Origin: Macrosoma leucophasiata
Lineage: Eukaryota; Arthropoda; Insecta; Lepidoptera; Hedylidae
Assembly: GCA_036365455.1 (NCBI GenBank)
Contig: JAWQUS010000008.1
Span: forward strand, 15,483,501 to 15,547,500
DNA length: 64,000 nucleotides
Reading direction: 5' to 3'
Shown: in pieces, positions 36,101 through 51,100 of the stretch
How the letters are laid out: the number at the start of each line of letters is the position of its first letter
How positions within the stretch are numbered: the first letter of the stretch is position 1
The notes under the pieces: model-generated
Told to the model about the DNA's origin: nothing
What the model saw: only the letters and a program-made list of their open reading frames with translations
The model's database searches: none
Position numbers and translations under genes: made by a program

Positions 36101-39100
36101 GGAGCCAGGTACGTATTCATCCAAATAATACGCATTTAATTTGTTTTGTAGTTGCTGCCCGTGAGTCTCGCTTAGAAATATATATCTTTTTGTGTTTAAG
36201 TTCAGTATATAAACTTGTCGGGCCATACATGGTTTTTTTTACAGAAACATGAAAAACGTTTCTTCATATTAATACCTATTTATTTATTTTTTAATTTTTG
36301 AAAGTTATTTTATGGGCTTTAGTTGTCGAGATTTAATTGCTTGTGGTGAAGGAAAAAGAACGATGAATTGGATATTCGATTATTTTGGTAATTGTTGTTG
36401 TTGTTTTGGTAGTCTTTGTCTTTTTGTTGTTATTTCTGTAGGATGTACAACAATATTCACTTAACACCAATGTTTACATGTGTAGGTATATAAAAAAATA
36501 TAAAACTGAGTCGAATCAGTGTTGAAAACACGACAGATTATCAAATTATTTCAGAAGAACTGTATAAAGATTCTACAATAATAATGTTTTACTACTCGTT
36601 ACACTTGGCGGGGGCGCGACTGTTTTTCTAGGTGGCAATTACCTATTATTATTCGAAATTAAAACTGGTTTATAGGTAGGTATATTGATAATGTTTGTAT
36701 ATCATAAGGTTATGGAAGAGTTAACGAATGATCATATACACTTATGAAGACTTTGTAAGAAATCACCACTGTTTTTAAATAGTTTAATTTCATTTGGATA
36801 ACATTTACAATTATTTATTTTAAGAAGTTGAATCTATAGAATTATTTTATTTCAAAAGGCTTATAATTGTTTTGATGCTTATTTTTTAAATATTCACCCA
36901 TAATGTCCATGATTCACAAAGTTGCTTGCTCTTTATTAGCATGTTGCAAACATAAAAAAAATCTGCAAATTCAATTAAGTATACCGACTGTATTACGTTT
37001 ACTGTGTGTTAACATCTAAAATACTTTCCGCCGCCGCTAAATGGTGGTTGGTAATGTACGGCCTTGTAAATTTTGGCACAGACACAAAAATGTGTAACAG
37101 TATCTGCATTGAGAGGTTATATTGTCGCCGTCTATATCTATGCTGCAGTGTTAACGTACGTGATAAAAAGCGATCCCTTAATTTTTATCCACCCTTTTCT
37201 TGGTAATGAGGCAAGTTCAATATTTAAATAGGTCATTTCACTCATCATTATGAACAACTTCTACTATGCTGTAATACCAGCTTTTAGCATTCGCTGCTAA
37301 ATTGATACACATTGTTGTTAAGTGATGACTGCAGCCTATAGACCAGTGATTCCCAAAGTGGTCCATATAGACCCCCTGGGGTCCATGGGACTCGATGGGG
37401 GTCTACGTAGGCGTAAATAAAATTTGGAAATATGGGAATGTGATATAAATGTAGCAAGGAGGGGGAGGGGGTCCACGAAAACCAGAAAAAAATTGAAAGC
37501 GGTCTACAAGAAAATATAGTTTGGGAACCTCTGCTATAGACCATAGGTCAAAATGCAGATGCGTTGCTATCCATTGCATTGTAAAATGCCTGTGCCAGAT
37601 GGCTCCGCTCTTCTAATTTTGCAATTCTGTTGTAGATTTTTAATTGTTTATAATATCATTTATAGAATAGGTTCTATCGTAGATATGTCTCTGTGATAAA
37701 TTATTACGGGGCCGTAGATTTTCGTAGTTGTTGGAGTAGCTATTTTTTAGTAGAGTAGAATGACGTCTACGACGACGTAAAGTGTGTTACAATCACAAAT
37801 CATCTTGTATATCACTGGTTATAGTAACATTGTACGCGAGAGCGTATATAGGTACCACTGCATTAAATAATCTATCTGCCGCCAAATAATAGTGTTCATC
37901 ACGATCGTGTTCCGGTTAGGACACATATAGAGAGACATACGGCCAAATACTCAAACGTCACTTAAATCTAAGTGGAACTTATAAGTCTTCTGTCTTTATA
38001 AAGACAGAAGACGTTCAAACGATAGAGATAGCGCACATTTGAGGGTTGCTTAAACTTGAGTGACGTTTGAGTATTCGGCCAATAACAACTTAGACCTCAG
38101 GGATGGTAACGCATCTGCATTTAGATCTCTAATTTTGTTTCTTTTTTTCAACTCACTTTTCTAATACGCCTCATCAAAATGCTGAGGGATATTTACAATT
38201 CATATTTAGTTAAGATATTTTATTGCGTACGAAAAATTCATTTAATGAACTTCGGTATGCAAAAATATGTATAATTCTGATAAATACTATTGTTTCACTG
38301 AATCCCACATTCTTACGTCTCGCTTCGGCTGTTCTTCAAATACTAGTAATGCAGTTTACTTATTGCAATGTGCATAACATGCTAGAATGTAATGATCTGT
38401 TTGAACCCTCATTCCCAGGGAACAATAATTATCTGTCCTGAGGTTCGCACCCCTCTTGTGCGCGAAACCCGTACTATTTGTGCGCGTTCGAATCTTTGTC
38501 TGATGAAATCCTACTAATATTATAAATTGCACGACACTGCATTTTTTTAACTGTTTTTTGGAATAATTAACTGTGTGTAGTTTTGACAGATGCTGTCATT
38601 TATTTTGTAGGTATTATTTTATTCATAGGGTTATTTTAATTCATAGGAAGGCTGATTGGTCTGTGTTTTAATAAGTGCATCACCTCTTACAGGCAGCCTC
38701 TCTACAACTCTACATCAATGCCAACAACATTTGTTCTACGACTTTTTAAGACTCGGAATTTCAATTTTTTTTTCATACAATATCATTTTGTTGTCTCCAA
38801 ACTGGCATTTACTCTGAGCTGAGGTATGCCAGGCATCTTTTCAGAAGCAAAAAATCGCAAGCGGAGAACGGGGTTGCGCGGTGACGCAACGGCGGCAATG
38901 CTTTTTTAACTTTTGAAAACATTTTTTTGTTTTTTTTTTGGGTAATTTATTAAGATTTGTCGTTGAAAAAATGTTATTGGGATTGATCTAGAGAGGCGGC
39001 CTGCTGCTAATTAAAATTAAACCTTTATATACTATATATACAAGACGAACTATATTTTTCATTTATTTTTCATTGCACGGCTGGATTGTCGAGCAATTGA

Positions 39101-42100
39101 TCCAATCCTTTGACCGATCGTATGTACACAAGAGGTTTCCCGTTCAAACCTTTGTGCAGTGATCAAATAAATTAGTGTCAATTTAGCGAATGCCAATCGG
39201 CACGCAGTGTACGGCTTATATGAGGGTACATTCGAATATATCCGATTGTAGATTTTAACAAACTGAACAAGTGCTGGAAGACTTTTAAAAAAGAGTAAAA
39301 AAATATATAGAATAATGAAACGTATTCAAAAAATTTGTGATATGCAAACATTCATCCTGTACCAGCATCTTAAGGGTTGAATTTAAAAAACTACTTATTT
39401 ATTACTCGCCTACATTGCCTGAGTAAGAACATTACAGACCCCCTGGACCAAAGGCTTAGGCTGGCTGCTGGTATAGTTGTCAACAATTGTTTTTATTTAT
39501 TATATCAATACATATATTAAGACATAATATAACAAAATTAAAAGGAAAATTAACACACTTAAGTTGGCTTTACAAGTTTGCGAATAATAGTCGACTAAAT
39601 GTATTTTACTCAAAAATTATGAAGAACATAGAAAAACAATTTTTTTAATTACATTATTCAAACCTTAAAACTACGGCACCCTACACTGCGCGTGGCCCGA
39701 TACGCACTTGACTGGTTTTACCTTTTAGGTAGTTACGGAACCATAAGAAAGAAGAACAGTGACGACAATCAACACGTTATGTGCCTAAGCCCAACGTATT
39801 ACACCAAGATAACTTGTTGATAATACTTTGCACCTCGTCCTTTTCAGATCACCTATTAATTGATCTACCTGGCGTTATATTTAGCTTGAATATTCCATAG
39901 AATATTCATAGATTGTCATAACAATCTGTGGTGTAATACGTCAGGTCACTGACTTGCGAAAGGAGGTCACGGTCGTGCCAGGAATGTTATTAGAGGGTAA
40001 TCTTGAATGAAATTTAAAAAGTGTATTGAATTACTTATTTTTATTAAACATTAAGGTTCGGTTGCACCAAAATATTTAGTTATAGTGATTTTTGTGGTTT
40101 GTGGAGTGGTTTTTGTCAAGTTCTACAATAACAGTACCTAACATTTACTTTAGCAAAATGCGTTGCACCGGATGATTTTTTAGTATAGTTAAAGTTATCG
40201 GAGTTGACAGATTCCCTCATCATCTGTCAGATAATGGAGGTTAACTTTAACCAGCGTTGATTTTTAACTTCCGTGGTCTCAGGTAGCCTGTAATAAGTCA
40301 AGCTATACATATGCGAGATAAATCTGTAAAAAATAGTTTTATTTCACTGAGTGTAATTCGCAAAAACCTAAAAAGATAAAATATTATTATAAAGTTGTAG
40401 ATGTTGTATCTACTTAACTGTAAAACTCAGTCATCAAGTGGTAACAATCGATATTACGTAGTACATTGTAAAAGCTAGAGAACATAATGCTGTAATTATT
40501 GTAACTCTCGTGTTGCTGAAAGCTATTGTTTTAATTTATTTTACATTATGCGCCGTATGATTCACGTTCAAAAAATAATAACACGGCCACAAAAGTTATT
40601 GTGAGTAAAACAGAACGACGCATTCACATACATCACTTACCGTTTCGGTTCCATGCGTCCACAGACCAATTAGCCTTCCTCATGCGTCCCATTACATGGC
40701 TTATTTGTCAATCACAGGAGCGTAATGTTACAGTATTCTTGCAAAAAACCTCAGAACCGTCCGTTCGTGTGAAAGAAGGATTGGGTACCGTTTTACATTG
40801 GGTTTATCTTCGAAAGTTTACTGTGCGATATGGACACCATAGAGAGCGAGCAACCAAGATATTTGTAGGCTGTAGTATTTACACGCCATCAATGTGAACT
40901 GAAAACTTGTTGGGCATTCTTGTCACATACAACATCAAACTTCAGATCGAAGTTTTTCTTAGATATTTTGGCCTTTTTGTTTCTTTGCTTGTGCGCTGTT
41001 TTAAGTGTGAATAATTTATCTCCAAACATTTACAAAGGTTGCCTGATCAAAACTGAGCATTATTTTCTAAATTTTATGTTAGGTGGCCATATTCCAACCC
41101 TTGTGGGTTGGAATATGGTAGGTGTACATAGTCATAATATTAAAATCAGTAACTCTTAAATAGATGAAAAATTACCATCTCCCTTTTTTGTATCCGAAAG
41201 CACTAAGCATAAATATGTATATATATTCCACTCTTTTTCTTAAAAATATTTCGGTCATCAGAATAATCTAGAATTATTTGAAGTGCCATAGGAAATTTTC
41301 CAATTGTACAGAACTCGCTGCATGTGAGCCTTACTCGCATTTAGCCATTTTTTTCAGCTGAAAACACATTTTATCGTATGTGTTTTCAACTGAAACAGAA
41401 TTCAATTACAGTACGAATGAATGATATACGTTAATTGGCTCTTATAGTAAATATTAATTAATGAACTGTACATTTTAAAATTAAATTCAATCAGTTGAAT
41501 TTTATTGGGTTTGCTTGAAGCTATTGTTGTTGTAAATACTGGATTGGTCGATTGAAAATACAGATTCAATTGATGTTCCTTAAATTAATTTGTTCGCAGA
41601 GCATGTTTCCCGTGAAGAAGAACTCGAAATACAATTGGCAGATATGCAAGTCCACATTGACTTTTTGGAATCACTGTATAGAACAAAGCAAGAAGATGCA
41701 ATGATATTGCAAGTACGTTTTTGTACCATTTAGACAATTTTTAATGTTACATACGTAAAACTAAGTTTAAGCTGGAAATGACATTCAAATTTGAAATGCT
41801 TAAAGTAATACCATAAAACTAGCAGTTTTTAATCATCCTGTAATTTTTCTCCCATGGCAGACAATAACAGAGTTAGAGGGCCTTATCTACCTACTCCAGA
41901 TGGTAGTGCTAAGCGCTATCATGTTCCCGTTACGTGGTAATACTAATACTAAACCGGCCCCTCAATTTGCAGCACAGAGACATAACAGCTTAGGTCTCAG
42001 AAATGGTAACGTATCTACGAAATGTGTAGATTTTCATGTGGATGTTTATATACTAGGTTTTAGTATTCACTTACCATCAATTTGAAATGTGTACTTGTAA

Positions 42101-45100
42101 CACTTCTTAACATAGATAACTAGACATTTGTGTACAGGTATGTACCTACATTTAGAAACTAAAGAACAATAGTTAAAAACGAAAACCGGTGAAGTGCGTG
42201 TTGGACCACGCGCAATGTTATCGTCTTTCTTAGGACGTCTTTCGACTGAAATGATGATGATTATAATAATATCGACTGCAGCAATTAACATAGTCGGAAC
42301 TAACTACATAATTAGAAAGAAGTCTTAGAAGTCTTAGAATAATATGGACATTCTAAGACTTCTAATGCAATAAAACAAACTGGCCAAAATGTAGTTCCGA
42401 CTATGTTAATTGCTGCAGTCGATAAGTACTTTCGCTATGATTTTTTTCACATGTCCTAATACTACCGTTTTACTGACAGAGGGTGGAAGGTTCTAGTACT
42501 TCAGCTAAGCTGCAGACAGACGGATGGATGGGCGGACATGAGGAAACTCTAAGGGTTCATTGTAGGCTACGGAACCCTAAAAACGTTGTTTGGTTGCATA
42601 GAGCAACACCGGAGGAGAGTAGCCATGATTATGTACGAGAGTAAGTAACATTCTTTTTTTATTTGGCAGACCTTCCTGAACAGCCGTGGCAACACCACTT
42701 CGCCTTTTAATTTCACTTCAGTTTCCAATCAGCAGATGCTACCTACTGTCAGTCCAGAAGTGGAAAATCTTCTGAAAAACTTAACAGGTATAACACAATT
42801 ATTTTCTTTCGATAGATATTAAAATCATCATGAGACACAGTTAAGCTTTATTTTGCCAAATAGTCACCGGTCACGGCTAAAAAATCCATTACTTAGTATT
42901 TTTGTTTTTCTTTTTTTTTATTTTATGGAAGTGGCAAAAAAGCAGTGATGACTGCAGCCTATAGACACCCACAAAAAGACCAAGGTCAAAATGCAGATGC
43001 GTTACCACTCCTGAGGCCTAAGGTGTTATGCCTCTGTGCCGGAAATTACAGGGCCGTACATTACCATCTGACCGGACCACGGTAGTGCTGAACACTACCA
43101 TTTAGCGGCAAGTATATTAGGTAATGTGGTGGTGCCTACGTCTGCGAGCTCCGTCACTGGAGCTCTACCAATAGTGAAATTATTTTTTTTCATTATCATT
43201 TCATCGCATTTAAAATTGTTCTTATTTATTTTCATACCACCTTGAAAGTACATTTTAAATGTCGATATGCCGATGAAAGATGCACGTATACAAGTAGATC
43301 GATTCAATCGCCCTTACTACAGCAGAATGCCTTCTCGATAAATAATGCAGGCACGCTTGGCTAATGTCCCGCGCTAGCCGAATGATCGTGTCGTCGCGTA
43401 CTAGCCGATTTCCACCACGAAAGGATGCTAGGAAAATGACTAACGGCCGATCTCTATATTCGATATTCAATCTAAATCTTTAATTAGCTATCCGACGTTG
43501 GAAATTTAATGTATTTTGTCAACAATTGTATTTTTTGTGCAACAGTTTTTCCAACCCATCTTCGGAAGAAAGGTTTATTCATGAATATCGGTGATATTTA
43601 TGGATTGACATATTTGATAGTGTCAACTTTAAGTTGGCTGAGCTGAGATTTATAATATAATGCAAACTGATATTGCATTATTGTAATCGGTGATATCAAT
43701 ATATTACAAAAATAAAGAAGTATGTGGTTATGCAAAGATACGCAAATCCTTGAAAGGGGATGCGTGGTGGGACAAGGAGGTGCATGACTCCGTTGAAAGG
43801 AAGAAGAAAGCATGGCTGGATTATGTAGCATCTTTGCAAATGAATAATGGTATGAGAGATGAGAAGAGAGAAATTGACCGTCGGCTCAAGAATGACACCA
43901 AGATTTTAGTGAATGAAAAGCGTGAGAGAGATAAAGAGGAAGCTGATGAGAGACTGGCGAAGAGCTATGAGATTAACATCAAACTCTATTGGAGGGAGGT
44001 GAAAAAGTCTAGAAGCTCTTCTCCAGTTTCTGGAATGAATAGAATAAAATCTAAGTTGGGTGACATTCTTGAGAACACGCAAGATGTGTTAAAACGATGG
44101 AGCGAGTATTATGGGGAAATGTATGATTATGCTCACAACACTGACGCCGGTGTTGCTGACTTGACGGTACCGGCTTGTGAGGATATAACAATAGATGAGA
44201 TTGTATGGGCGATACGAAGTTAGAAATGTGGTAAGGCTGCGGGTATTGATTAGGTTTCTGCCAAAATGATCAAATATGGTGGTGCTGCCCTTTGGGATTC
44301 TTTCTGGGTGTTGTGCAACCTTTGCTGGAGATCCGGAAGAATCCCAAAGGATTGGCGGTGTGCGGTCATCGTGCCTTTGTATAAAGGCAAGGGTTCACGT
44401 ATCGACTGCACTAGCTATCGAGCGATCAGTTTGATTAGTTTGGCAGCTAAAGTGTGTGGGAAAGTCTTAGAAAGAAGAATGAAAGAAAAGTCCGATGGGT
44501 TGTTGTGGGATGCACAGGGTGGTTTCAAAACTGGAAGAGGATGTATGGATCAAGTTTTCTCCCTCCGCAACATCGTAGAGAAGCATCTGGCTGTGAGCCA
44601 GAAGGTTTTCTGCGGTATTGTGGATCTGGAGAAAGCGTTTGATAGGGTATTACGAAAGGAGCTGTGGGACATTTTGCCAGAGTATGGTATTGATGGCAGT
44701 CTGCTCCGTGCAATACAGTCCACGTATGTGGGCTGTCAAGCATGTGTGCGGGTAGATGGTAACATGTCACCCTGGTTTGATGTTAACATCGGTGTCAGAC
44801 AGGGTTGTGTGCTTTCGTCTAGGCTGTTTATCATATATCTGGACAAATGCCTCCAGAGGGTGAAGTTGATGGATGTGGGAGTGTGTATGGGTGACTTAGT
44901 GGTAAACTGTCTGCTTTACGCAGATGATGCGGTAATTGTTAGCTCTACACCATCTGGGCTACAAGCACTAGTCACAGTCATGAAAGAGGATTGTATGGAG
45001 AAAGGCTTACAATTGAATGTGGATAAAACTAAAGTATTAGTATTTGAAAGAGATGAGCAGAGAACAAATGCAAGGGTAGTAGTAGATGATGCAGTGTTAG

Positions 45101-48100
45101 AACAGGTGGATGAAATCGTATATCTTGGATGTGCTTTTAGCAAGAATGGTAGGTACACCACTGACATAGAAAGAAGAGTGCTTGCTGGGAATTGCGTGAA
45201 TGGAGCGTTGGGTAAGCTGCTAGAATCTAAACATCTCGATATACAATGCGAATGTGGATGGTCCCAGAAAGACCAGGAAGACCAAGACTGACCTACCATG
45301 ACCAAATAGGTCGAGTTCTGTCTGATGGTGGGATCAAAAGTCTTAGGAATCGGCGTGCATGTATGAAGAGAATGAGGAATGTAGACGAGGCACGAGAGGT
45401 TTGTCAGAACCGGGTTATCTAGCGCTCTACACTCTCTGCCTACCCCGTTAGGGACCTGGCGTGAAGATACATGCATACATACAAAAATAATGAACGGTCA
45501 AAAGTCTTAGGAATCGGCGTGCATGTATGAAGAGAATGATGAAGGTAGATGAGGCACGAGAGGTATGTCAAACCGGGATATCTGGCGCTCTACACTCTCT
45601 GCCTCCCCCGTTAGGGACCTGGCATGAAGATACATACAAAAGAAATGGATTGAAAACTATGTTATTTAGAAATTGATTATGGAAACTGTTATTCTGCGTA
45701 ACGGACTCCTATATACTTCCACCATAGAGATTCGTAGTAATAGACCATTTTGTTATCTGTGTGTGTGAGTGTCACACAAATTTCGCCCCGCAAAAAATTA
45801 CTAAATGATGAAATCGACTGTTTTGCATGTGGTCGGCCGGTGGCCCGTGTTGCTCTTTGACTTCCACCGATTAATTACCTTTTACTGGTTTATTGTTTGA
45901 AAGCGCTAACCTCAGGCACCAATGGTTAGACAAGGGGACACGAACGCACCATCCACACTCGTACTCACGTTCCCTCGTATAGCCTCGTGTAGAGATGAGG
46001 CGTAACAAAAGATTTTTTTTATTATAGGTACACGCGCTGCCAGCGGTCTAGATACAAATAACCTGCAGTTCCTTCGAAGCCCATTCATATTTCACTTTTT
46101 GCCGCACCTGATGGCCGACCCCTTCAGCCTACGTCCGGCCTACAACATGAAAAGCAATCGAGAACCAGCTGAGGTCGTGATTGGTATTCCTACTGTAAAA
46201 CGCGACAAAGAAAATTATCTACTGATAACTTTAAAAGTAAGTTCCTTCTACTATTTCTTGTTAATAAAAACGTGTCTCTTAAGTTTTAGGTAAGTTTATT
46301 TATTATAAGCAAATGTTTCTCAAACAAAAGACAAATACAAAAGCTTATCAAAGCTAAAATGATTAATAATATAAGTACAACAAAAACTGCTTTTTATTGT
46401 CTATTTTTTATTTTCTATTGCCATGCGCGGTATTTAATAATATAAATCGTTTAATTGCCATTTGCATAATTATTCATTAATCAAGTTATAATATTATAAT
46501 AATAATATAAAGTTGATTATTACATTCCATTTTATTATAAGTGTATTATTCCAATCACTTACCATAGAGGTATGTAGTCCAGTACCTAGTTACCAAGAGC
46601 ACTATTTTGATATCGGTCAAATAGCCAAATTCGTTCAAAATACTTATAAAATACCTACGTATGTACTTATTTCAACTTTTTGAAAATTATAAATGTTTTA
46701 TTTACAAATCGCTGCCTACATCAACCTGAAATTGTTAAAACTCGATGTAAAGGTTAATGGATGATTAATTATGTACAACGTCGCTCATTCGTTGAGAAGG
46801 TGCTAATGAGCGACTAAAAGAAGTGTTCCCACAAAATATTACTTATTCACGTTTCACAGACTTATTCACGTTTTTAGGTATTAATAACATTCGATAAAAT
46901 AAAACCCTTTACTTTAAATATCGAGTTCAGGGATTTCGCGCCCAGAAATATCAATATTTTTAAATGCTTTAGAAACGTTTCTTATGAATAAGAGGCCTAA
47001 GTGAATTTTATTCAGATCGAATCTTGCAGAAATTTTAGTGAATTTTTCATGGATCTTGTTTAAAATACCAAAGCACAAAAAGGTTACTGACACTTGAATA
47101 CAAAAACTGGATTGAAGAACTAGAAAATAATAACGAGTTTTCAATTTTATTCGTGGTGTCACGGTAATGCACTATCAAATAGTTTTCCCACAAGCCGTTT
47201 AGATGTGTGGTTCTGTAATTTCTATCACAAAGGATAGTAACTTAGGCCTCAGGCGTAACTCATCTGGATTTTGAGCCTTGTTTTTATGATGATGTCTATT
47301 TATTTACCATGCAATTGAATACCTACCTACAATTTACTGTGTAGTTCAATGAATGTGAATACAGTTCATTGTGTTGTTCAATTACATCCAGTTCAGTCCC
47401 ATCTTCATTACATAAAAACAACCTTCTGAAGGAGGTTACCATTCTGATAATGACCATTTGATAAATTAAGAAGGATGTTATTTTGCATAAACTATTTATA
47501 GTACGGGGACCTACTATAAACAGTTTATGCAAAAAAACAAGGTCCCCCTACTATAAATAGGATGCTATTTTGGTATTTACTCGAGCGCGTCACATTAAGA
47601 TATTGTTGTGGAAGATATCTTGCACCCTGTTGATGTCTTCCACTAAATTCAAAGTTTCTACATAGAGACGCGCCCGAAGGGTAGCCCGTCAAAAAAAATC
47701 AAAAGGTCGATACAATCTTACTCACCTTCTGAATCGTCTAAATTTTGGACACCCTCTCAGAATATGACATGCTCTTGACAAATGACGTTGAAGCCGCGCC
47801 CTTTTCAAAACCAATTGATTCTTCCAAAAATGAAGAATGTCAGATACTCAGAGAGGATGTAAAGTGAACCCAATCAAAGCTCCCATACAAAATTCTGACG
47901 ATTTGGATACATGGCAAGCTCGTGGCAAAAGCCCTAAGGGTTTCCCTTTATGGAAATCTTAGATTTGGTGGAGGTACTAAACAAGGAGCAAGATTTATCC
48001 TATATCTTAATCTGACGTGTTGGAGTAAATTCAAAAATCCCCTCTTGGGCAGCCGTAGCCGCCAGCTATAATTATTATGAAATGTTCATTCATAAGGTTA

Positions 48101-51100
48101 TATCGTATATACATAATTCGCTACGTGCCGTCAGGCCGTCAACGATAGAGTGGCCTCCACTGAAAAAACTTAGTTGTAATCTATGATAATTGCGCTAAAT
48201 GTATTTCAAAAATGATATTTTTAGTTCAATACTATATTTACTTTGTTTTTAGCATAGATGTGCGAAAATGGTGCCATGAAATGAATGTGACGGGATTTTT
48301 GTCATTTAATCAAAGATCAAAGGGGGGTTATTTGAATAAACTGAGGATATTTTAAGTGATTACTATTCAAACATAATCAACGAATGAGCGACGTTGTACA
48401 TAATTAACCATCCACAAAGCTTTACTACTTATGAGTTAAAAAAAAACAGGTTGATGTACCTATGTGTAAAGGTTGAAATAAAACATTATTATTATTTCCA
48501 AAAAGTAGGCATTAAATAGGTAGGTAAACCGTAGTATAATAAATATATGGGTATACCACTCATGTTGGTCGATTTGACCCATGTTAAAACAATAATTGAA
48601 AAGTATTGGAAATGGTAATACGCAGACATGTAATACATAGACAATAAATACGCAGTTTATGTTGAACATAAAATTATTTTTTTTTTAATTCCTTATTTAA
48701 AAAAAAATCATGAGCGTTTTAATAAGAGCGGAACCGGTTAGTTAGTAGGTACGATACGAATTAATGGATTTTCTTATCGTTTCCATAAGATTCCTAAATT
48801 CTATTTCATGACATGTTACAAAATTTTAAGGTTTGTATTTTTCTGAATATTTTTCTGAATATTGAATCAGTTTTGTTAAAACGAAAGGCGGAGTGTGTCG
48901 TGAGGAAACATTAAATGTCACAAAAACTTTGTTAATAACTTTTATTGTAGACCGCTCTTACAAATAAGGTATAGGTTCTACGTAATCTAATGATTGAGCT
49001 ATAATAATATTTCGTACATAATTGCTCAATGATGCATTTAATTAGTCATTAGAGTCGCGGCTAAAACCAATAGCAATCAGATACAAGATGTATCTGACAT
49101 TCTTAGATAGTAATCATACGTCTTTCACAGCTTAATACACATTACTATACAAAATACTTTTACATATTCTCTGACTTAAGGTCATAATATGTATCAGTAA
49201 ATTCAACCCTAATCACCCTATGTAATTCTAGCAGTTTCAGAGTCAAGTGGCTATGACATACGGACGTACGGGCAGACAGACAGTTAAGACAAATCCATAA
49301 GAGTTCAGTTTTTTGCCATTTCACTAAGGAACCCTAAAAAAGAAATAAAAAAACCCTGTCATGACCAAAATTAGCCAAATACAATAACCTCCTTTTATTA
49401 TCAGCTATTGTTGTTTAAGGTATTTGTTATTGTATGTATGTATGTACAGATTTTTAAGTGTCTACCGACGTAAACTAGGTTAGCATACTTACAAACCTTA
49501 ATGGTTTTCCAATGCTTGTGATATAATGTAAAATCTTTTGTTAATTTATACTATGATAAGAGAAAAAAATATATGGAACAACTACTGATAATAAACAGGA
49601 AAAGGTTATCTATCAATGCTGAAATGCAATGCAATTACTTTGTCTATTGATGATTATAACGTTGATATTGACGCGTGCATATTTCTCGTTTTTCACACGA
49701 TACCAAAGTAAAATGTCGGCAAATTGTGTAATTACAATAATTGAAACAAAAGCCACAGTATATAATGAACGATGATTATGTAAGACATGTACAATTGCAG
49801 TTACTGGTTGGACACATAACTATTCGGCATGCAATCGACAAATTGTGGCACATGCCTATAAAGATGATAAATATATAATATTCCTCAAAAAATATTTTCA
49901 TTAAATAAATGTTTATTATTTCACTCCATTATATTGCACCAATCGCTTCCGCCCATTTTTTTACCATCACAATCGTTGTCAGATCACTTAACGGTAGTCA
50001 TTTGTTTTGTAGACGTTCTTTGTTTGACACGATCATCTTATCCCCGTGGTCCATTGGACATTATTTCACCGTTGTACCACGGGTCATAATCATAAATATA
50101 AAAAGAATATACGGGTCATAATCATAAATATATATATATAGAGTTGAATTATGGGTAACTTTACTTCTCCGTAGTACAACCAGTTGAACATCGCATTTGT
50201 ACTACGGGTCGGGATCGAAATAATCATATGGGATAACTACGTTTACTACGTTTTGCAGAGCGTATCGCAATAAAAAATTTACGTTTTACTCAGAAACGAA
50301 AATTTTATATGTGTTTGATTTGGTAATTAATTTTCGTTGCTGACTGTACTCACTAGTGTTTAAATTAGTTATTTAAGTGGCGTATATATTTTTACTCAAT
50401 TTCATTAAACCATGCGTTTTCCACAGCATTTAGTCAATAATTTAAACGAGGCTGATGCAAACTCAACACTAATCATTGTTTTCGTCGGTGAGACCGATTT
50501 GGAGTACGTTATTAATACAGCCAGGCAAATCGAAATCCAGTGAGTAGCGTTGCATTTATAAACTATAATTTAGTCCATGCATTTTTTATTCTAAATTCCA
50601 TTTGAAATAAATGGATTTTGTCACTTGTCATGTCTATTTCGTCGTAACACACAGGAAGGTTTATCATGACCTTATATCGAATCTAAACTATGGGGGGTTG
50701 AGGTAAGGAGGACCGATTGATATAGAGGGGAACTTCTAACAATACACACAGAATACAGTGTTTCAACATTTGTTTCCCAACCTAGGTCCACCTTCACCTA
50801 TCTGTTTACCGAATCAAACATTGTTTTTGTCAAATTTCGTAAACGTCGTAACTTGGAACAAAACAAAACTGGTAACGTTGGTGTTTGCGTGTATTGCAAT
50901 GCGTGCATTTACTTGCCCCTTCGGCGAATATAGGAGTTAACTTGCGTCGTATCACTTTTTCAGATTTACCAAACAAGTAGATATAGGGCTCATTGAAGTG
51001 TTATCGCCATCGCCTTCATATTATCCCGATTTCGATAAGTTACCTGCAACTCTCGGTGATTCGACAAAACGATTTAAATGGAGGACCAAACAGAATCTAG

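Noticed and set aside
44916..45476. 186-codon - strand frame
   Set aside because: Antisense shadow of the LINE RT and 3' end on the + strand.
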